DNA from: an uncultured Lachnospiraceae bacterium
GTDB lineage: Bacteria > Bacillota > Clostridia > Lachnospirales > Lachnospiraceae
DNA: 64,000 nt
Direction: 5' to 3'
Assembly (NCBI GenBank): GCA_902786365.1
Contig: CADACD010000003.1
Span: 100,985-164,984, forward strand
This document shows positions 43,145-51,467 of this stretch, one piece after another; positions within the stretch are counted from its first letter, which is position 1, and the number at the start of each line of letters is the position of its first letter. The notes under the pieces were generated by a model. The model did no database searches. It worked only from the letters and a program-made list of their open reading frames with translations, and was not told the origin of the DNA. A program made the position numbers and the translations under genes.

Positions 43145-44002
43145 ATGTTATATAGAAAATCGCCCCTTAATTATATTGGTGGAAAATATAAACAGCTTCC
43201 AAAGATAATGCATTTTTTTCCGAAAAAAATAAATATCATGTATGATTTATTTGCAGGTGGCTGTGATGTATGTACCAATATTGCTGCAAATTCCATCTAT
43301 GCAAATGATATTAATTTTTTTGTTATTGATATATATAGAGCATTTCAAAATTTAACAATACATGAACTATTAAATTCTATTGATGGCATTATAAGTCAAT
43401 GGAATTTAAGTATGAATAATGAAAATGCATATATTTCCTTTCGGAAACATTATAATTCAGTTCCTGTAGAAGAAAGAAATCCAATAGAACTGTATGTGTT
43501 GGTTTGTTATTCATTCAATTATCAGTTTAGGTTTAATAATAATAGAGAATTTAACAATCCATTTGGGAGGTCAAGAAGCAGCTTTAATTCTAAAATGCGG
43601 GAGAATCTTATTCATTTTCATTCTAAATTGACAGATATTCATTTTTTAAGCGAAAATTTTCATGATATAGATTTAAATTTCTTGAGAACAGGAGATTTTT
43701 TATATGCTGATCCTCCTTATAGAATTACAACAGCCAGTTATAATGATGGTAGACGTGGTTTCAAAGGTTGGACATTGGAAGATGATTTATTTTTATTTGA
43801 ATTGCTTGACAGACTTGATAGACAGGGAGTTAAATTTGCATTATCAAATGTTACAGAACATAAGGGGGATAGAAATGAAGAATTAATGAAATGGAAGCAG
43901 AAATATCATACTCATAGAATTAACTATAATTATAATAACAGCAATTATCAGGCGAAAAACACTGAGTTAATTACAAGAGAAGTATTGATAACAAATTATT
44001 AA
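43145..44002 (+). CDS. FokI-type system: second adenine DNA methyltransferase (Dam-like)
   Basis: D12-class adenine methyltransferase corresponding to the C-terminal half of M.FokI. The 285-residue protein has SPLNYIGGKYKQLPKI, motif I MYDLFAGGCDVCTNI, a YSFNYQFRFNNNREFNNPFG segment, and motif IV FLYADPPYRITTASY, followed by KFALSNVTEH. Ribosome site AAAGGAG. The two enzymes together would protect both strands of the asymmetric recognition site. All motifs look intact. The endonuclease gene follows after 34 bases. Confidence 0.9.
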   Translation: MLYRKSPLNYIGGKYKQLPKIMHFFPKKINIMYDLFAGGCDVCTNIAANSIYANDINFFVIDIYRAFQNLTIHELLNSIDGIISQWNLSMNNENAYISFRKHYNSVPVEERNPIELYVLVCYSFNYQFRFNNNREFNNPFGRSRSSFNSKMRENLIHFHSKLTDIHFLSENFHDIDLNFLRTGDFLYADPPYRITTASYNDGRRGFKGWTLEDDLFLFELLDRLDRQGVKFALSNVTEHKGDRNEELMKWKQKYHTHRINYNYNNSNYQAKNTELITREVLITNY

Positions 44003-44036
44003 TAGAAAAAATATAGTATGTAAGGAGGTTATTTTG

Positions 44037-45839
44037 ATGTCAGCAAAAAGAACATTTGGATGGATACAGAATCCGGGCGATTTAAAAAAGTTAAAAAAAG
44101 TTGTTGGAATCTTTCAACCGGAATCTGTAGAAAACAGTTGGATGATAAAAGAAAGATTACCATTATTACTTCAATATTCTTTGATTAGTGATGATGATTA
44201 TATGAGATTTATCCATGAATTAAGTAAACCAGCGATTGAAATTGATTATAGTATTTTGAAAGGAAAAGGTTCTGGTAACGGAAGCAGAAAAGATGCTATT
44301 TGCACAGGTATTATTCAAGCTGTTATTAATGCTCAGCAAAAAAAGACATATTTAGATAAAAATGGAAGGGCCATAACTATAAAAAAGCCATACACAGATG
44401 ATTGGTCTGCTGAGGGCTATATAAGATGGGCTATATCATGTGGACTTATTGAATATATAAAAGACAGTGATAAGTGCAAAATTACTTCTTTGGGAGAAGA
44501 ATTGACAAAAACAATAGAAGGTTCACAGGAAGAAAAAGAAGCATTTTCTAAGGCACTTTTATTATATCCACCAGTTAATAGAGTGCTTTCTTTATTGAAA
44601 GAAAAAGATTATCAGACTAAATTTGATTTAGGAAATAAATTAGGATTTAAAGGGGAAATGGGCTTTACTTCAATACCACAAGAAATATATTTGTGTGATT
44701 ATTGTGAAGCTAATACTAATAAAGAAAAGTCAGCGATTAGAAGTAATGAAGAAGGAGATTCTGACAAATATGCAAGAGGAATTGCAAGCTGGTGTACACA
44801 AATGGGATGGGTGGAGTCATCTGTTATGGAGGTCACAGGAATATACAGAAGTCATACATATACAGCACCATTGCAACATTATTCTCTGACAAGAACAGGA
44901 GAAAAGGCACTTATTAAAGCAAAAGGAAATTCAAGTAATTCTAGAATTCCTCGAATATTGATGTTTGAGATGCTTGCTTCTAATAAAGCACATGGAGCAG
45001 ATTATTTGCGATATCAAAGGGCTTGTATTATAAAAGTTTTGTCTAATACAGAAAAGACATTAGAGCAACTGCAAAAAGGACTTAAAAACTATGGACTTGA
45101 ATTAGATATTGCATCAATTAAAGACCATATAGAGGGACTTATATCGATAGGTATTGATATTTCTGTTGATGGAAATAAGTATAGATTGCTTGATAAGATA
45201 AAATGTCTTGAAATTCCGGAGCAATCACTGTGCGTTAAAGATGAAGTAAATGATATTATTGATAGAGTACGAAGTAAATTGAAACATCTTGATCATAAAT
45301 ATCTCGCACTTATTGACCTAGCGTATAGTGATGCATCTTCTAGAGCGAAGAAAAATGCGGATGCACGTGAGTTTGAAATACAAACTGCAGATTTACTCAT
45401 TAATGAATTATCATTTAATGGAATGCGTTTAGGAGATTCGCGAAAACCTGATATTATTGTGTCATATGATACAAATGGAACGATTATCGATAATAAATCA
45501 TATAAAGATGGATTTAATATAAGTCGATCCAGTGCAGATGAAATGAGCAGATATATTAATGAAAACAGGATGCGTTTATCAATATTAAATTCTAATCAAT
45601 GGTGGAATAATTTTGATTCAAGAATAAAAACGTATACATTTTTATTTATTACATCATATCTGAAAGGGGAATTTGAAAAGCAGCTAGAATATATATCTAA
45701 TGCAAATTCAGGAATCAGAGGTGCTGCAATAGGGGTAGAAAACTTGCTATATCTTTCAGAAGGAATCAAAAGTGGTCAATTAAGTTATATGGATTTTTAT
45801 AATAGTTTTAACAATAAAGAGATGATTTTTAATATATAG
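44037..45839 (+). CDS. FokI-type type IIS restriction endonuclease
   Basis: Homologue of R.FokI (about 580 residues; 600 here). The DNA-recognition part has the FokI landmarks RTFGWIQNPGDLKKLKKVV at the N-terminus, YPPVNRVLSLL, TKFDLGNKLGFKGEMGFTS and SDKYARGIASW. The C-terminal cleavage domain (about 410-600) has the catalytic PD-(D/E)XK residues: Asp in DSRKPDIIV (equivalent to D450), Asp and Lys in IIDNKSYKDGFN (D467, K469), then SADEMSRYINENRMR and NSNQWWNNF. All catalytic residues are kept, so it should cut, by homology near GGATG (9/13). AAGGAGG ribosome site. Confidence 0.93.
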   Translation: MSAKRTFGWIQNPGDLKKLKKVVGIFQPESVENSWMIKERLPLLLQYSLISDDDYMRFIHELSKPAIEIDYSILKGKGSGNGSRKDAICTGIIQAVINAQQKKTYLDKNGRAITIKKPYTDDWSAEGYIRWAISCGLIEYIKDSDKCKITSLGEELTKTIEGSQEEKEAFSKALLLYPPVNRVLSLLKEKDYQTKFDLGNKLGFKGEMGFTSIPQEIYLCDYCEANTNKEKSAIRSNEEGDSDKYARGIASWCTQMGWVESSVMEVTGIYRSHTYTAPLQHYSLTRTGEKALIKAKGNSSNSRIPRILMFEMLASNKAHGADYLRYQRACIIKVLSNTEKTLEQLQKGLKNYGLELDIASIKDHIEGLISIGIDISVDGNKYRLLDKIKCLEIPEQSLCVKDEVNDIIDRVRSKLKHLDHKYLALIDLAYSDASSRAKKNADAREFEIQTADLLINELSFNGMRLGDSRKPDIIVSYDTNGTIIDNKSYKDGFNISRSSADEMSRYINENRMRLSILNSNQWWNNFDSRIKTYTFLFITSYLKGEFEKQLEYISNANSGIRGAAIGVENLLYLSEGIKSGQLSYMDFYNSFNNKEMIFNI

Positions 45840-45907
45840 AAAATATATGTGTATGCATGAATTAGTTGAGTAATAATTTTAGAGATATGCAGATCGTTAT
45901 ATGAGTG

Positions 45908-45970
45908 TTTTATATGGAGCTGCCGTATTAAAAAATATTTTTAGTGTGGTAACTCCATATAAAATGAATT
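45908..45970. terminator. Long-loop inverted repeat at the right border of the FokI-type island
   Basis: Perfect 12-bp arms TTTTATATGGAG (45908-45919) and CTCCATATAAAA (45953-45964) around an AT-rich 33-base loop. It lies between convergent genes and could terminate both. Confidence 0.6.
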
Positions 45971-45977
45971 TCAAAAT

Positions 45978-46868
45978 TTAAATAATGTTCTCAAGAATTT
46001 CTTTAGGTACTCTCAAGTCTCCATACCCCGTTCCAAGCTCCAGTCCCGGCTTTGCCGTTCCATGAAAATCAGAACCTCCGGTGATGAATAAATCATATTT
46101 TCTGGCGAGAGCACGCATTCTCGTTTCGTCATCACCTTTATTTTTAGAATAAATTGCTTCAATTCCTAAAAGTCCCGATGCTTTAAGAAGTCGCACGAGT
46201 TCATCAAGCTCACCATCACTTAATTTATACAAAAGAGGGTGTGCAAGTATAGGTTTGCCACCTGCGAGAAGAATGAGTCTCACAGCATCACATACACCAA
46301 TTCTTGTTCGTGGAATATAACATGGACATCCTGGGTTTAAATACTTACAAAAAGCCTCATCATTATCTGATACATAACCGGATTCTTTTAAAAGAATGGC
46401 GTAATGTGCTCTTGTGATGACAGCATCATCGCCAAAACGTTCCCTAATAAGCTCGGGAGTGATATCAAATCCCAATTCCTGAAGCTTTGCAACCATTTTT
46501 ACATTTCTCTGTTCTCTTAAATTCCTGTAATAGTGCACTTTTTCTAAAAAATCTTTGTTTTTGTAATCAATATTCAGACCAAGAATGTGAATGTCCTGTC
46601 CATTATATTCAGCAGAAAGCTCAATTCCGGGGATGAATATGAGGGGTGAGATATTTGCAGAATCATCATTGCTTTTTGTACAATTATTAGTCCGTTTTTC
46701 ATTTGCCTGATTGACAGCCAAGATTGCTTCATTGATACCATCCACCGTATCATGGTCTGTGAGCGCAAATGCAAATAAATTTTTTTGAATCGCATAAGCA
46801 ACAAGCTCAGACGGTGTCATGGAACCATCTGAGGCTGTTGAGTGAACATGTAAATCAATGTATTCCAT
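45978..46868 (-). CDS. PHP-domain phosphoesterase
   Basis: Metal-dependent phosphoesterase of the TrpH/YciV-like PHP family, members of which hydrolyse 3',5'-nucleoside bisphosphates or short RNAs. The 296-residue protein starts YIDLHVHSTASDGSMTPSEL (HxH metal motif), then FALTDHDTVDGI, a helical insertion, PILAHPLL and the terminal GSDFHGTAKPG (DxH). All metal ligands are visible. The ATG overlaps the stop of the ABC-F gene (TAATG), so the two are coupled. The actual substrate is not deducible. Confidence 0.9.
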   Translation of the reverse strand: MEYIDLHVHSTASDGSMTPSELVAYAIQKNLFAFALTDHDTVDGINEAILAVNQANEKRTNNCTKSNDDSANISPLIFIPGIELSAEYNGQDIHILGLNIDYKNKDFLEKVHYYRNLREQRNVKMVAKLQELGFDITPELIRERFGDDAVITRAHYAILLKESGYVSDNDEAFCKYLNPGCPCYIPRTRIGVCDAVRLILLAGGKPILAHPLLYKLSDGELDELVRLLKASGLLGIEAIYSKNKGDDETRMRALARKYDLFITGGSDFHGTAKPGLELGTGYGDLRVPKEILENII

Positions 46869-48502
46869 TAATTATCGCTCTCCTGTTCATCCATAGAGAA
46901 GACCTGACGTTTTCTTGCAAGCTCATCATTTTCAAGATACTCATCATAAGTGGTAATCTTATCAATCAGCTTGCCATTTACAATTTCCATAATTCTGTTT
47001 GCTGTCGTCTGTACAAATTGGTGGTCGTGGGAAGCAAAGAGTACAACACCAGGGAATTTAATTAAACCGTTGTTGAGAGCAGTGATAGATTCCATATCAA
47101 GGTGGTTGGTAGGTTCATCAAGGATGAGAACATTCGCACCGCTAATCATCATTTTTGATAAGAGACAGCGAACTTTTTCGCCACCGGATAACACCTTTAC
47201 TTTCTTTACACCGTCATCACCGGCAAATAACATTCTGCCTAAGAAACCTCTTACATAAGTAGCATCTTTAATTTCAGAATAACCTGTCAGCCAGTCAACG
47301 ATTGTGTAATCATTGTCAAATTCTTTTGTGCTGTCCTTTGGGAAATAAGTCTGAGATGTAGTGACACCCCATTTGTATGTTCCTTCATCAGGCTCCAGCT
47401 CGCCCACTAAAATTCTGAAAAGAGTTGTCTTTGCAATTTCATTGGCACCGACAAAGGCAATCTTATCTTCTCTGCCGACGATAAATGAAATATCATCAAG
47501 AACCTTTACTCCGTCAATTGTTTTTGAAATATGCTCGACAGTCAGAACTTCATTTCCGATTTCGCGGTTTGGTCTGAAATCAATATATGGATATTTTCTG
47601 CTGGATGGTTTAATTTCATCAAGCTCAATCTTTTCAAGGGCGCGTTTTCTTGAGGTAGCCTGCTTTGATTTAGAAGCATTGGCACTGAAACGCTGGATAA
47701 ATTCCTGTAATTCCTTAATTTTTTCTTCTTTCTTTTTATTGGCTTCTTTCATTTGCTTAACAAGTAACTGGCTTGATTCATACCAAAAGTCATAATTACC
47801 TGCATAGAGCTGAATCTTGCCATAATCAATATCAGCAGTGTGTGTACATACTTTATTTAAGAAATATCTGTCATGTGATACAACGATAACAGTATTTTCA
47901 AAGTTAATGAGGAATTCCTCAAGCCATGCAATAGCGTCAAGGTCTAAATGGTTCGTAGGCTCATCGAGAAGTAAGATGTCAGGATTACCAAATAATGCCT
48001 GGGCAAGTAATACTTTTACCTTTTCACTTCCGCGAAGCTCTTTTAAATATTTGTAGTGGAGGTCAGTTTCGATACCCAGACCATTCAAAAGAGAAGCAGC
48101 ATCTGATTCGGCCTCCCAGCCATTTAAATTGGCAAATTCTTCTTCTAGTTTTCCGGCAATAATACCATCTTCTTCTGTGAACTCTTCCTTAGAGTAGATT
48201 TTTTCTTTTTCTTTCATGATTTCATAAAGTCTGGCATTACCCATGATAACAGTGTCGAGTACAGGATACTCGTCATACTGGAAGTGATCCTGCTTTAAGA
48301 AAGAAAGTCGCTGTCCCGGAGTGATGACAACTTCACCATTGGTAGAGTCAATCTCGCCTGATAAAATCTTTAAAAAGGTAGATTTGCCGGCACCGTTCGC
48401 ACCGATGAGACCATAACAGTTTCCTTCTGTAAATTTGATGTTAACATCCTCAAAAAGGGCTTTTTTGCCGAGACGCAAAGTAATGTTGTTAGCACTAATC
48501 AT
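46868..48502 (-). CDS. ABC-F family ATPase
   Basis: Cytoplasmic, ribosome-associated type ABC protein with two ATPase domains and no membrane segment. The start is the ATG after AGGATATTGAG (an upstream in-frame ATG adds six residues). About 544 residues: first Walker A GANGAGKSTFLK, signature LRGSEKVKVLLA, Walker B DILLLDEPTNHLDLD; a charged linker (KEANKKKEEKIKELQEF); second Walker A diverged to FVGANEIAKTTLFR, signature LSGGEKVRCLL, Walker B VLILDEPTNHLDM. The second P-loop reads GANEIAKTT rather than GxxGxGK[ST], a variant known in the YbiT/YdiF-like group. Antibiotic resistance cannot be inferred. Confidence 0.9.
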   Translation of the reverse strand: MISANNITLRLGKKALFEDVNIKFTEGNCYGLIGANGAGKSTFLKILSGEIDSTNGEVVITPGQRLSFLKQDHFQYDEYPVLDTVIMGNARLYEIMKEKEKIYSKEEFTEEDGIIAGKLEEEFANLNGWEAESDAASLLNGLGIETDLHYKYLKELRGSEKVKVLLAQALFGNPDILLLDEPTNHLDLDAIAWLEEFLINFENTVIVVSHDRYFLNKVCTHTADIDYGKIQLYAGNYDFWYESSQLLVKQMKEANKKKEEKIKELQEFIQRFSANASKSKQATSRKRALEKIELDEIKPSSRKYPYIDFRPNREIGNEVLTVEHISKTIDGVKVLDDISFIVGREDKIAFVGANEIAKTTLFRILVGELEPDEGTYKWGVTTSQTYFPKDSTKEFDNDYTIVDWLTGYSEIKDATYVRGFLGRMLFAGDDGVKKVKVLSGGEKVRCLLSKMMISGANVLILDEPTNHLDMESITALNNGLIKFPGVVLFASHDHQFVQTTANRIMEIVNGKLIDKITTYDEYLENDELARKRQVFSMDEQESDN

Positions 48503-48787
48503 ACTCAATATCCTATGCATATTCGTCGCTTCAAATACAAAACAGACGATCGCAAAATCCTTTCATATATTTATTTTTTAATTATCTGAATTCTGAATAC
48601 AATAGTTCGGGTTATTGTTTTTGTTTTATTGGTATCAATTGGAACAATAACAATTCCTATTGTAAATTGTTACTTTACCTATTTTACAGTAAATCGAGTA
48701 TTTTGCAAGAGATTTATGAATAAAATGTAAAAAGTTCCGTTGCTAGAAGTGACAAACCCTCGGTTTCCCGCTCAATAAAATTTTTGA
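48503..48787. other. Divergent intergenic region of ABC-F and tetR
   Basis: AT-rich, no coding frame. It should hold the ABC-F promoter and leader on the minus strand, but no box pair stands out. I see no leader peptide or attenuator of the kind found before resistance ABC-F genes. Confidence 0.4.
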
Positions 48788-48834
48788 TTGACATTTCCAT
48801 TACACTGTTATATTATAATAATCTATAACAGTGT
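48788..48834 (+). promoter_or_regulatory. tetR promoter with overlapping palindromic operator
   Basis: TTGACA (48788-48793), 17-bp spacer, TATTAT (48811-48816). A perfect 11-bp inverted repeat ACACTGTTATA (48802-48812) / TATAACAGTGT (48824-48834) covers the spacer and the -10 box, a classic TetR-type autoregulatory operator. Confidence 0.88.
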
Positions 48835-48849
48835 TACGGAGGTAAGCAG

Positions 48850-49470
48850 ATGAGTAAAGATGAAAAAGAAACAAGAGCTCGAATACACGAGATAGCAATT
48901 GCCGAGTTTTTGGATAAGGGCTTTCAAAATGCCTCGCTCCGGAACATTGTCAAAGATGCCGGAGTCACAACCGGATCTTTTTATTGGTACTACAAGAGCA
49001 AAGAAGAACTGTTTGCCGCAATTGTGGGCGAACATTACGACCATATTCTTCAGATGTATGAGAATGCTTTGGATGAGTTTTGGAAAATGGATTATGAGCA
49101 GCAAAGAGAACATATGGGCGACATCGGTGGCAGATGTATGACAGAAATGATTGAATATATGTACAGTCACATGACAGAATTTAAGCTGCTACTTACCTCA
49201 GCGTCAGGAACAAAGTACGACAATATGCTTCATGAACTGACGGAGAGGGAGATTGAAGGAACGTATCGTTTTGAGGCTCGTATGAAGGAATATGGGTATC
49301 CTATGGCTCAGGAAATTGATTCTGTATTGGCACATAGTATTACAAGTGGCATGTTTGCAGGGATGTTTGAACTTGTTATTCATGATGTATCGCTTGAGAG
49401 AGCGAAAGAATGTGTCAAACAGCTTCATATCTTTTACACAGCAGGATGGAAGGGGCTGATGGGAATGTAG
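48850..49470 (+). CDS. TetR/AcrR family transcriptional regulator
   Basis: One-component repressor. The 206-residue protein has an N-terminal HTH (ARIHEIAIAEFLDKGFQNAS, SLRNIVKDAGVTTGSFYWYY, residues about 8-52) and a helical ligand-binding domain. GGAGG ribosome site. It probably represses its own promoter through the palindrome upstream and the ABC exporter genes 209 bases downstream. A GGGGACA/TGTCCCC hairpin and a second palindrome (AATACACTA / TAGTGTATT) lie between. The ligand is unknown. Confidence 0.9.
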   Translation: MSKDEKETRARIHEIAIAEFLDKGFQNASLRNIVKDAGVTTGSFYWYYKSKEELFAAIVGEHYDHILQMYENALDEFWKMDYEQQREHMGDIGGRCMTEMIEYMYSHMTEFKLLLTSASGTKYDNMLHELTEREIEGTYRFEARMKEYGYPMAQEIDSVLAHSITSGMFAGMFELVIHDVSLERAKECVKQLHIFYTAGWKGLMGM

Positions 49471-49491
49471 CCCCAAATCAGTTCCTGATAA

Positions 49492-49538
49492 TGGGGACAA
49501 TAGTGTCCCCATAAAAAATACACTACAGTTAGTGTATT
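49492..49538. repeat. Two adjacent inverted repeats between tetR and the ABC genes
   Basis: TGGGGACA (49492-49499) / TGTCCCCA (49504-49511), a 4-base-loop hairpin with no following T-run; and AATACACTA (49517-49525) / TAGTGTATT (49530-49538). The second shares ACACT with the tetR operator and may be an operator for the transporter genes. Confidence 0.55.
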
Positions 49539-49679
49539 CTAACGAAAGTTAAATAAATAACTTTTAAACCGTCCGATAAAAGTCAGTCAATAAAATAGCT
49601 GACATATTCGCAAAATTTAACTAATGAACCGGATGAAAAAATTGACAAACATTGTCTGAAAGAAAGGAGATTTTGATTT

Positions 49680-51467
49680 ATGAAAGAAGAAAAAAAGCTG
49701 TCAGCATTTTCGGTGCTGATGGGTTATGCAGGAAATTACAAGGGACTCACCTATTTATCACTTGTATTGTCTGCTGTGACAGGATTACTGGCACTTATGC
49801 CATTTGTCTATCTTTGGCGGATTATTAAGGAAGTCATTGAGGTCAGGCCAAATTTTTCGGAGGCAGTCAACATCACACATAATGGCTGGATGGCAGTCAT
49901 ATTTGCATTAATTTCAATGCTATTGTATTTTGCGGCACTGATGTGTTCGCATGTTTCTGCATTTCGTGTGGCGGGCAATATGAAAAAAGATTTGTTGCGT
50001 CATATTGCGAACCTTCCTATCGGATTTGCGGATGAGATGGGTTCCGGTAAAGTACGAAGAACTGTTACCGAGGCAACTTCATCAACGGAAACACTTCTGG
50101 CACATAACTTGCCGGACATGGTGCAGGCGATAGTGACACCACTCGCAATGGTGGTAATGCTTTTTGTCTATGACTGGCGTTTCGGGCTTGCCTGCCTGGC
50201 ATCCATTATTGTTGCGTTCGTCATGATGTTTCGGATGGCAGGACCGGCGATGGCAGAGGATATGAAAAATTATCAGAATGCATTGGAAAAAATGAGCAAT
50301 GAGGCAGTGGAATATATTCGAGGAGTGCCGGTTGTCAAAACGTTTGGGCAGACAGTCTTTTCATTCCACCGCTTTAAGGAGTCGATTGATGACTATGGGA
50401 AATTCTGTCTGGAATATACATACAGATGTAGAAGTGCTATGATTCTGTTTACTATGTTTATCAACTCTGCATTTGCATTTCTGATTGGACTTATGCTGTT
50501 TTTGACAAGAGGAGGCGGAGAAGTGTCACAGGACATTCTTGTTAATTTCCTGTTTTATGTCATTTTTACACCAGTGATTGTCACAACTATGAACCGTGTG
50601 ATGTTTATGTCAGAAAACAGTATGAAGATTAATGATGCAATTACAAGAATCAATTCTATTCTTGATATCAAACCACTTTTGGAACCGGAAGATAAAAAGC
50701 AGCCAAAAGGGGAGACTGTAGAAATCAGTAATGTTACTTTCCGATATTCAGATGATGCAAAGCCGGCAGTAAAAAATCTGACATTGTCAGCAGACAAGGA
50801 TGAGATTGTTGCACTCGTTGGAGCATCAGGAAGTGGAAAAACTACTGTGGCAGGTCTGGTATCACGTTTTTATGATGCACAGGAGGGAAGTGTGAAGATT
50901 GGCGGAGTGGATGTGAAGGACATCGGAAAAGATGAACTGATGAATACAGTTTCTTATGTATTTCAGGACAGTAAACTCTTGAAACGTTCTATTGCAGATA
51001 ATTTAAAAATTGCAAAACCGGATGCCACAGAAGACGAATTAAAAGCTGCATTAAAGGCTGCACAGTGTGATGATATTATAGAGAGACTTCCGAAGGGAAT
51101 GGATACTGTTCTTGGCAGTGAAGGAACCTATCTGTCAGGAGGCGAGAAACAGCGTATCGCCATTGCAAGGGCAATACTGAAGAAAGCACCTGTTGTCATT
51201 TTAGATGAGGCGACGGCATTTGCAGATCCGGAAAATGAAGTGCTTGTTCAGAAAGCGTTTATGGAACTGACAAAGAGCAGTACGGTTATCATGATTGCAC
51301 ATAGACTGTCAACTGTCAGAAATGCAGATAAGATATACGTTTTAGACCATGGTGAAGTGGCAGAAGAAGGAAAACATGAGGAATTAATTGCAAAGGGCGG
51401 ATTGTACAGTTTGATGTGGAAAGAATATCAGAGTGCGATTAGCTGGAAGGTAGGTGAAGCAGTATGA
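49680..51467 (+). CDS. ABC exporter-type permease/ATPase, first subunit
   Basis: Half-transporter with six membrane spans (about 1-310) and an ATPase domain. The 595-residue protein has Walker A VGASGSGKTTVAG near residue 383, signature YLSGGEKQRIAIAR and Walker B VVILDEATAFADPENE. The phrases RGVPVVKTFGQTVFSFHRF and DEATAFADPENE are typical of the IrtAB/YbtPQ-like branch, whose members can import siderophores despite the exporter fold, so import is possible. Its stop overlaps the next start (ATGA), so the products are a heterodimer. AAGGAGA ribosome site. Presumed TetR-regulated. Confidence 0.88.
   Translation: MKEEKKLSAFSVLMGYAGNYKGLTYLSLVLSAVTGLLALMPFVYLWRIIKEVIEVRPNFSEAVNITHNGWMAVIFALISMLLYFAALMCSHVSAFRVAGNMKKDLLRHIANLPIGFADEMGSGKVRRTVTEATSSTETLLAHNLPDMVQAIVTPLAMVVMLFVYDWRFGLACLASIIVAFVMMFRMAGPAMAEDMKNYQNALEKMSNEAVEYIRGVPVVKTFGQTVFSFHRFKESIDDYGKFCLEYTYRCRSAMILFTMFINSAFAFLIGLMLFLTRGGGEVSQDILVNFLFYVIFTPVIVTTMNRVMFMSENSMKINDAITRINSILDIKPLLEPEDKKQPKGETVEISNVTFRYSDDAKPAVKNLTLSADKDEIVALVGASGSGKTTVAGLVSRFYDAQEGSVKIGGVDVKDIGKDELMNTVSYVFQDSKLLKRSIADNLKIAKPDATEDELKAALKAAQCDDIIERLPKGMDTVLGSEGTYLSGGEKQRIAIARAILKKAPVVILDEATAFADPENEVLVQKAFMELTKSSTVIMIAHRLSTVRNADKIYVLDHGEVAEEGKHEELIAKGGLYSLMWKEYQSAISWKVGEAV

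Noticed and set aside
49492-49511. Rho-independent terminator after tetR
   Set aside because: The GGGGACA/TGTCCCC hairpin is followed by TAAAAAATA rather than T residues, so it was listed only as an inverted repeat.
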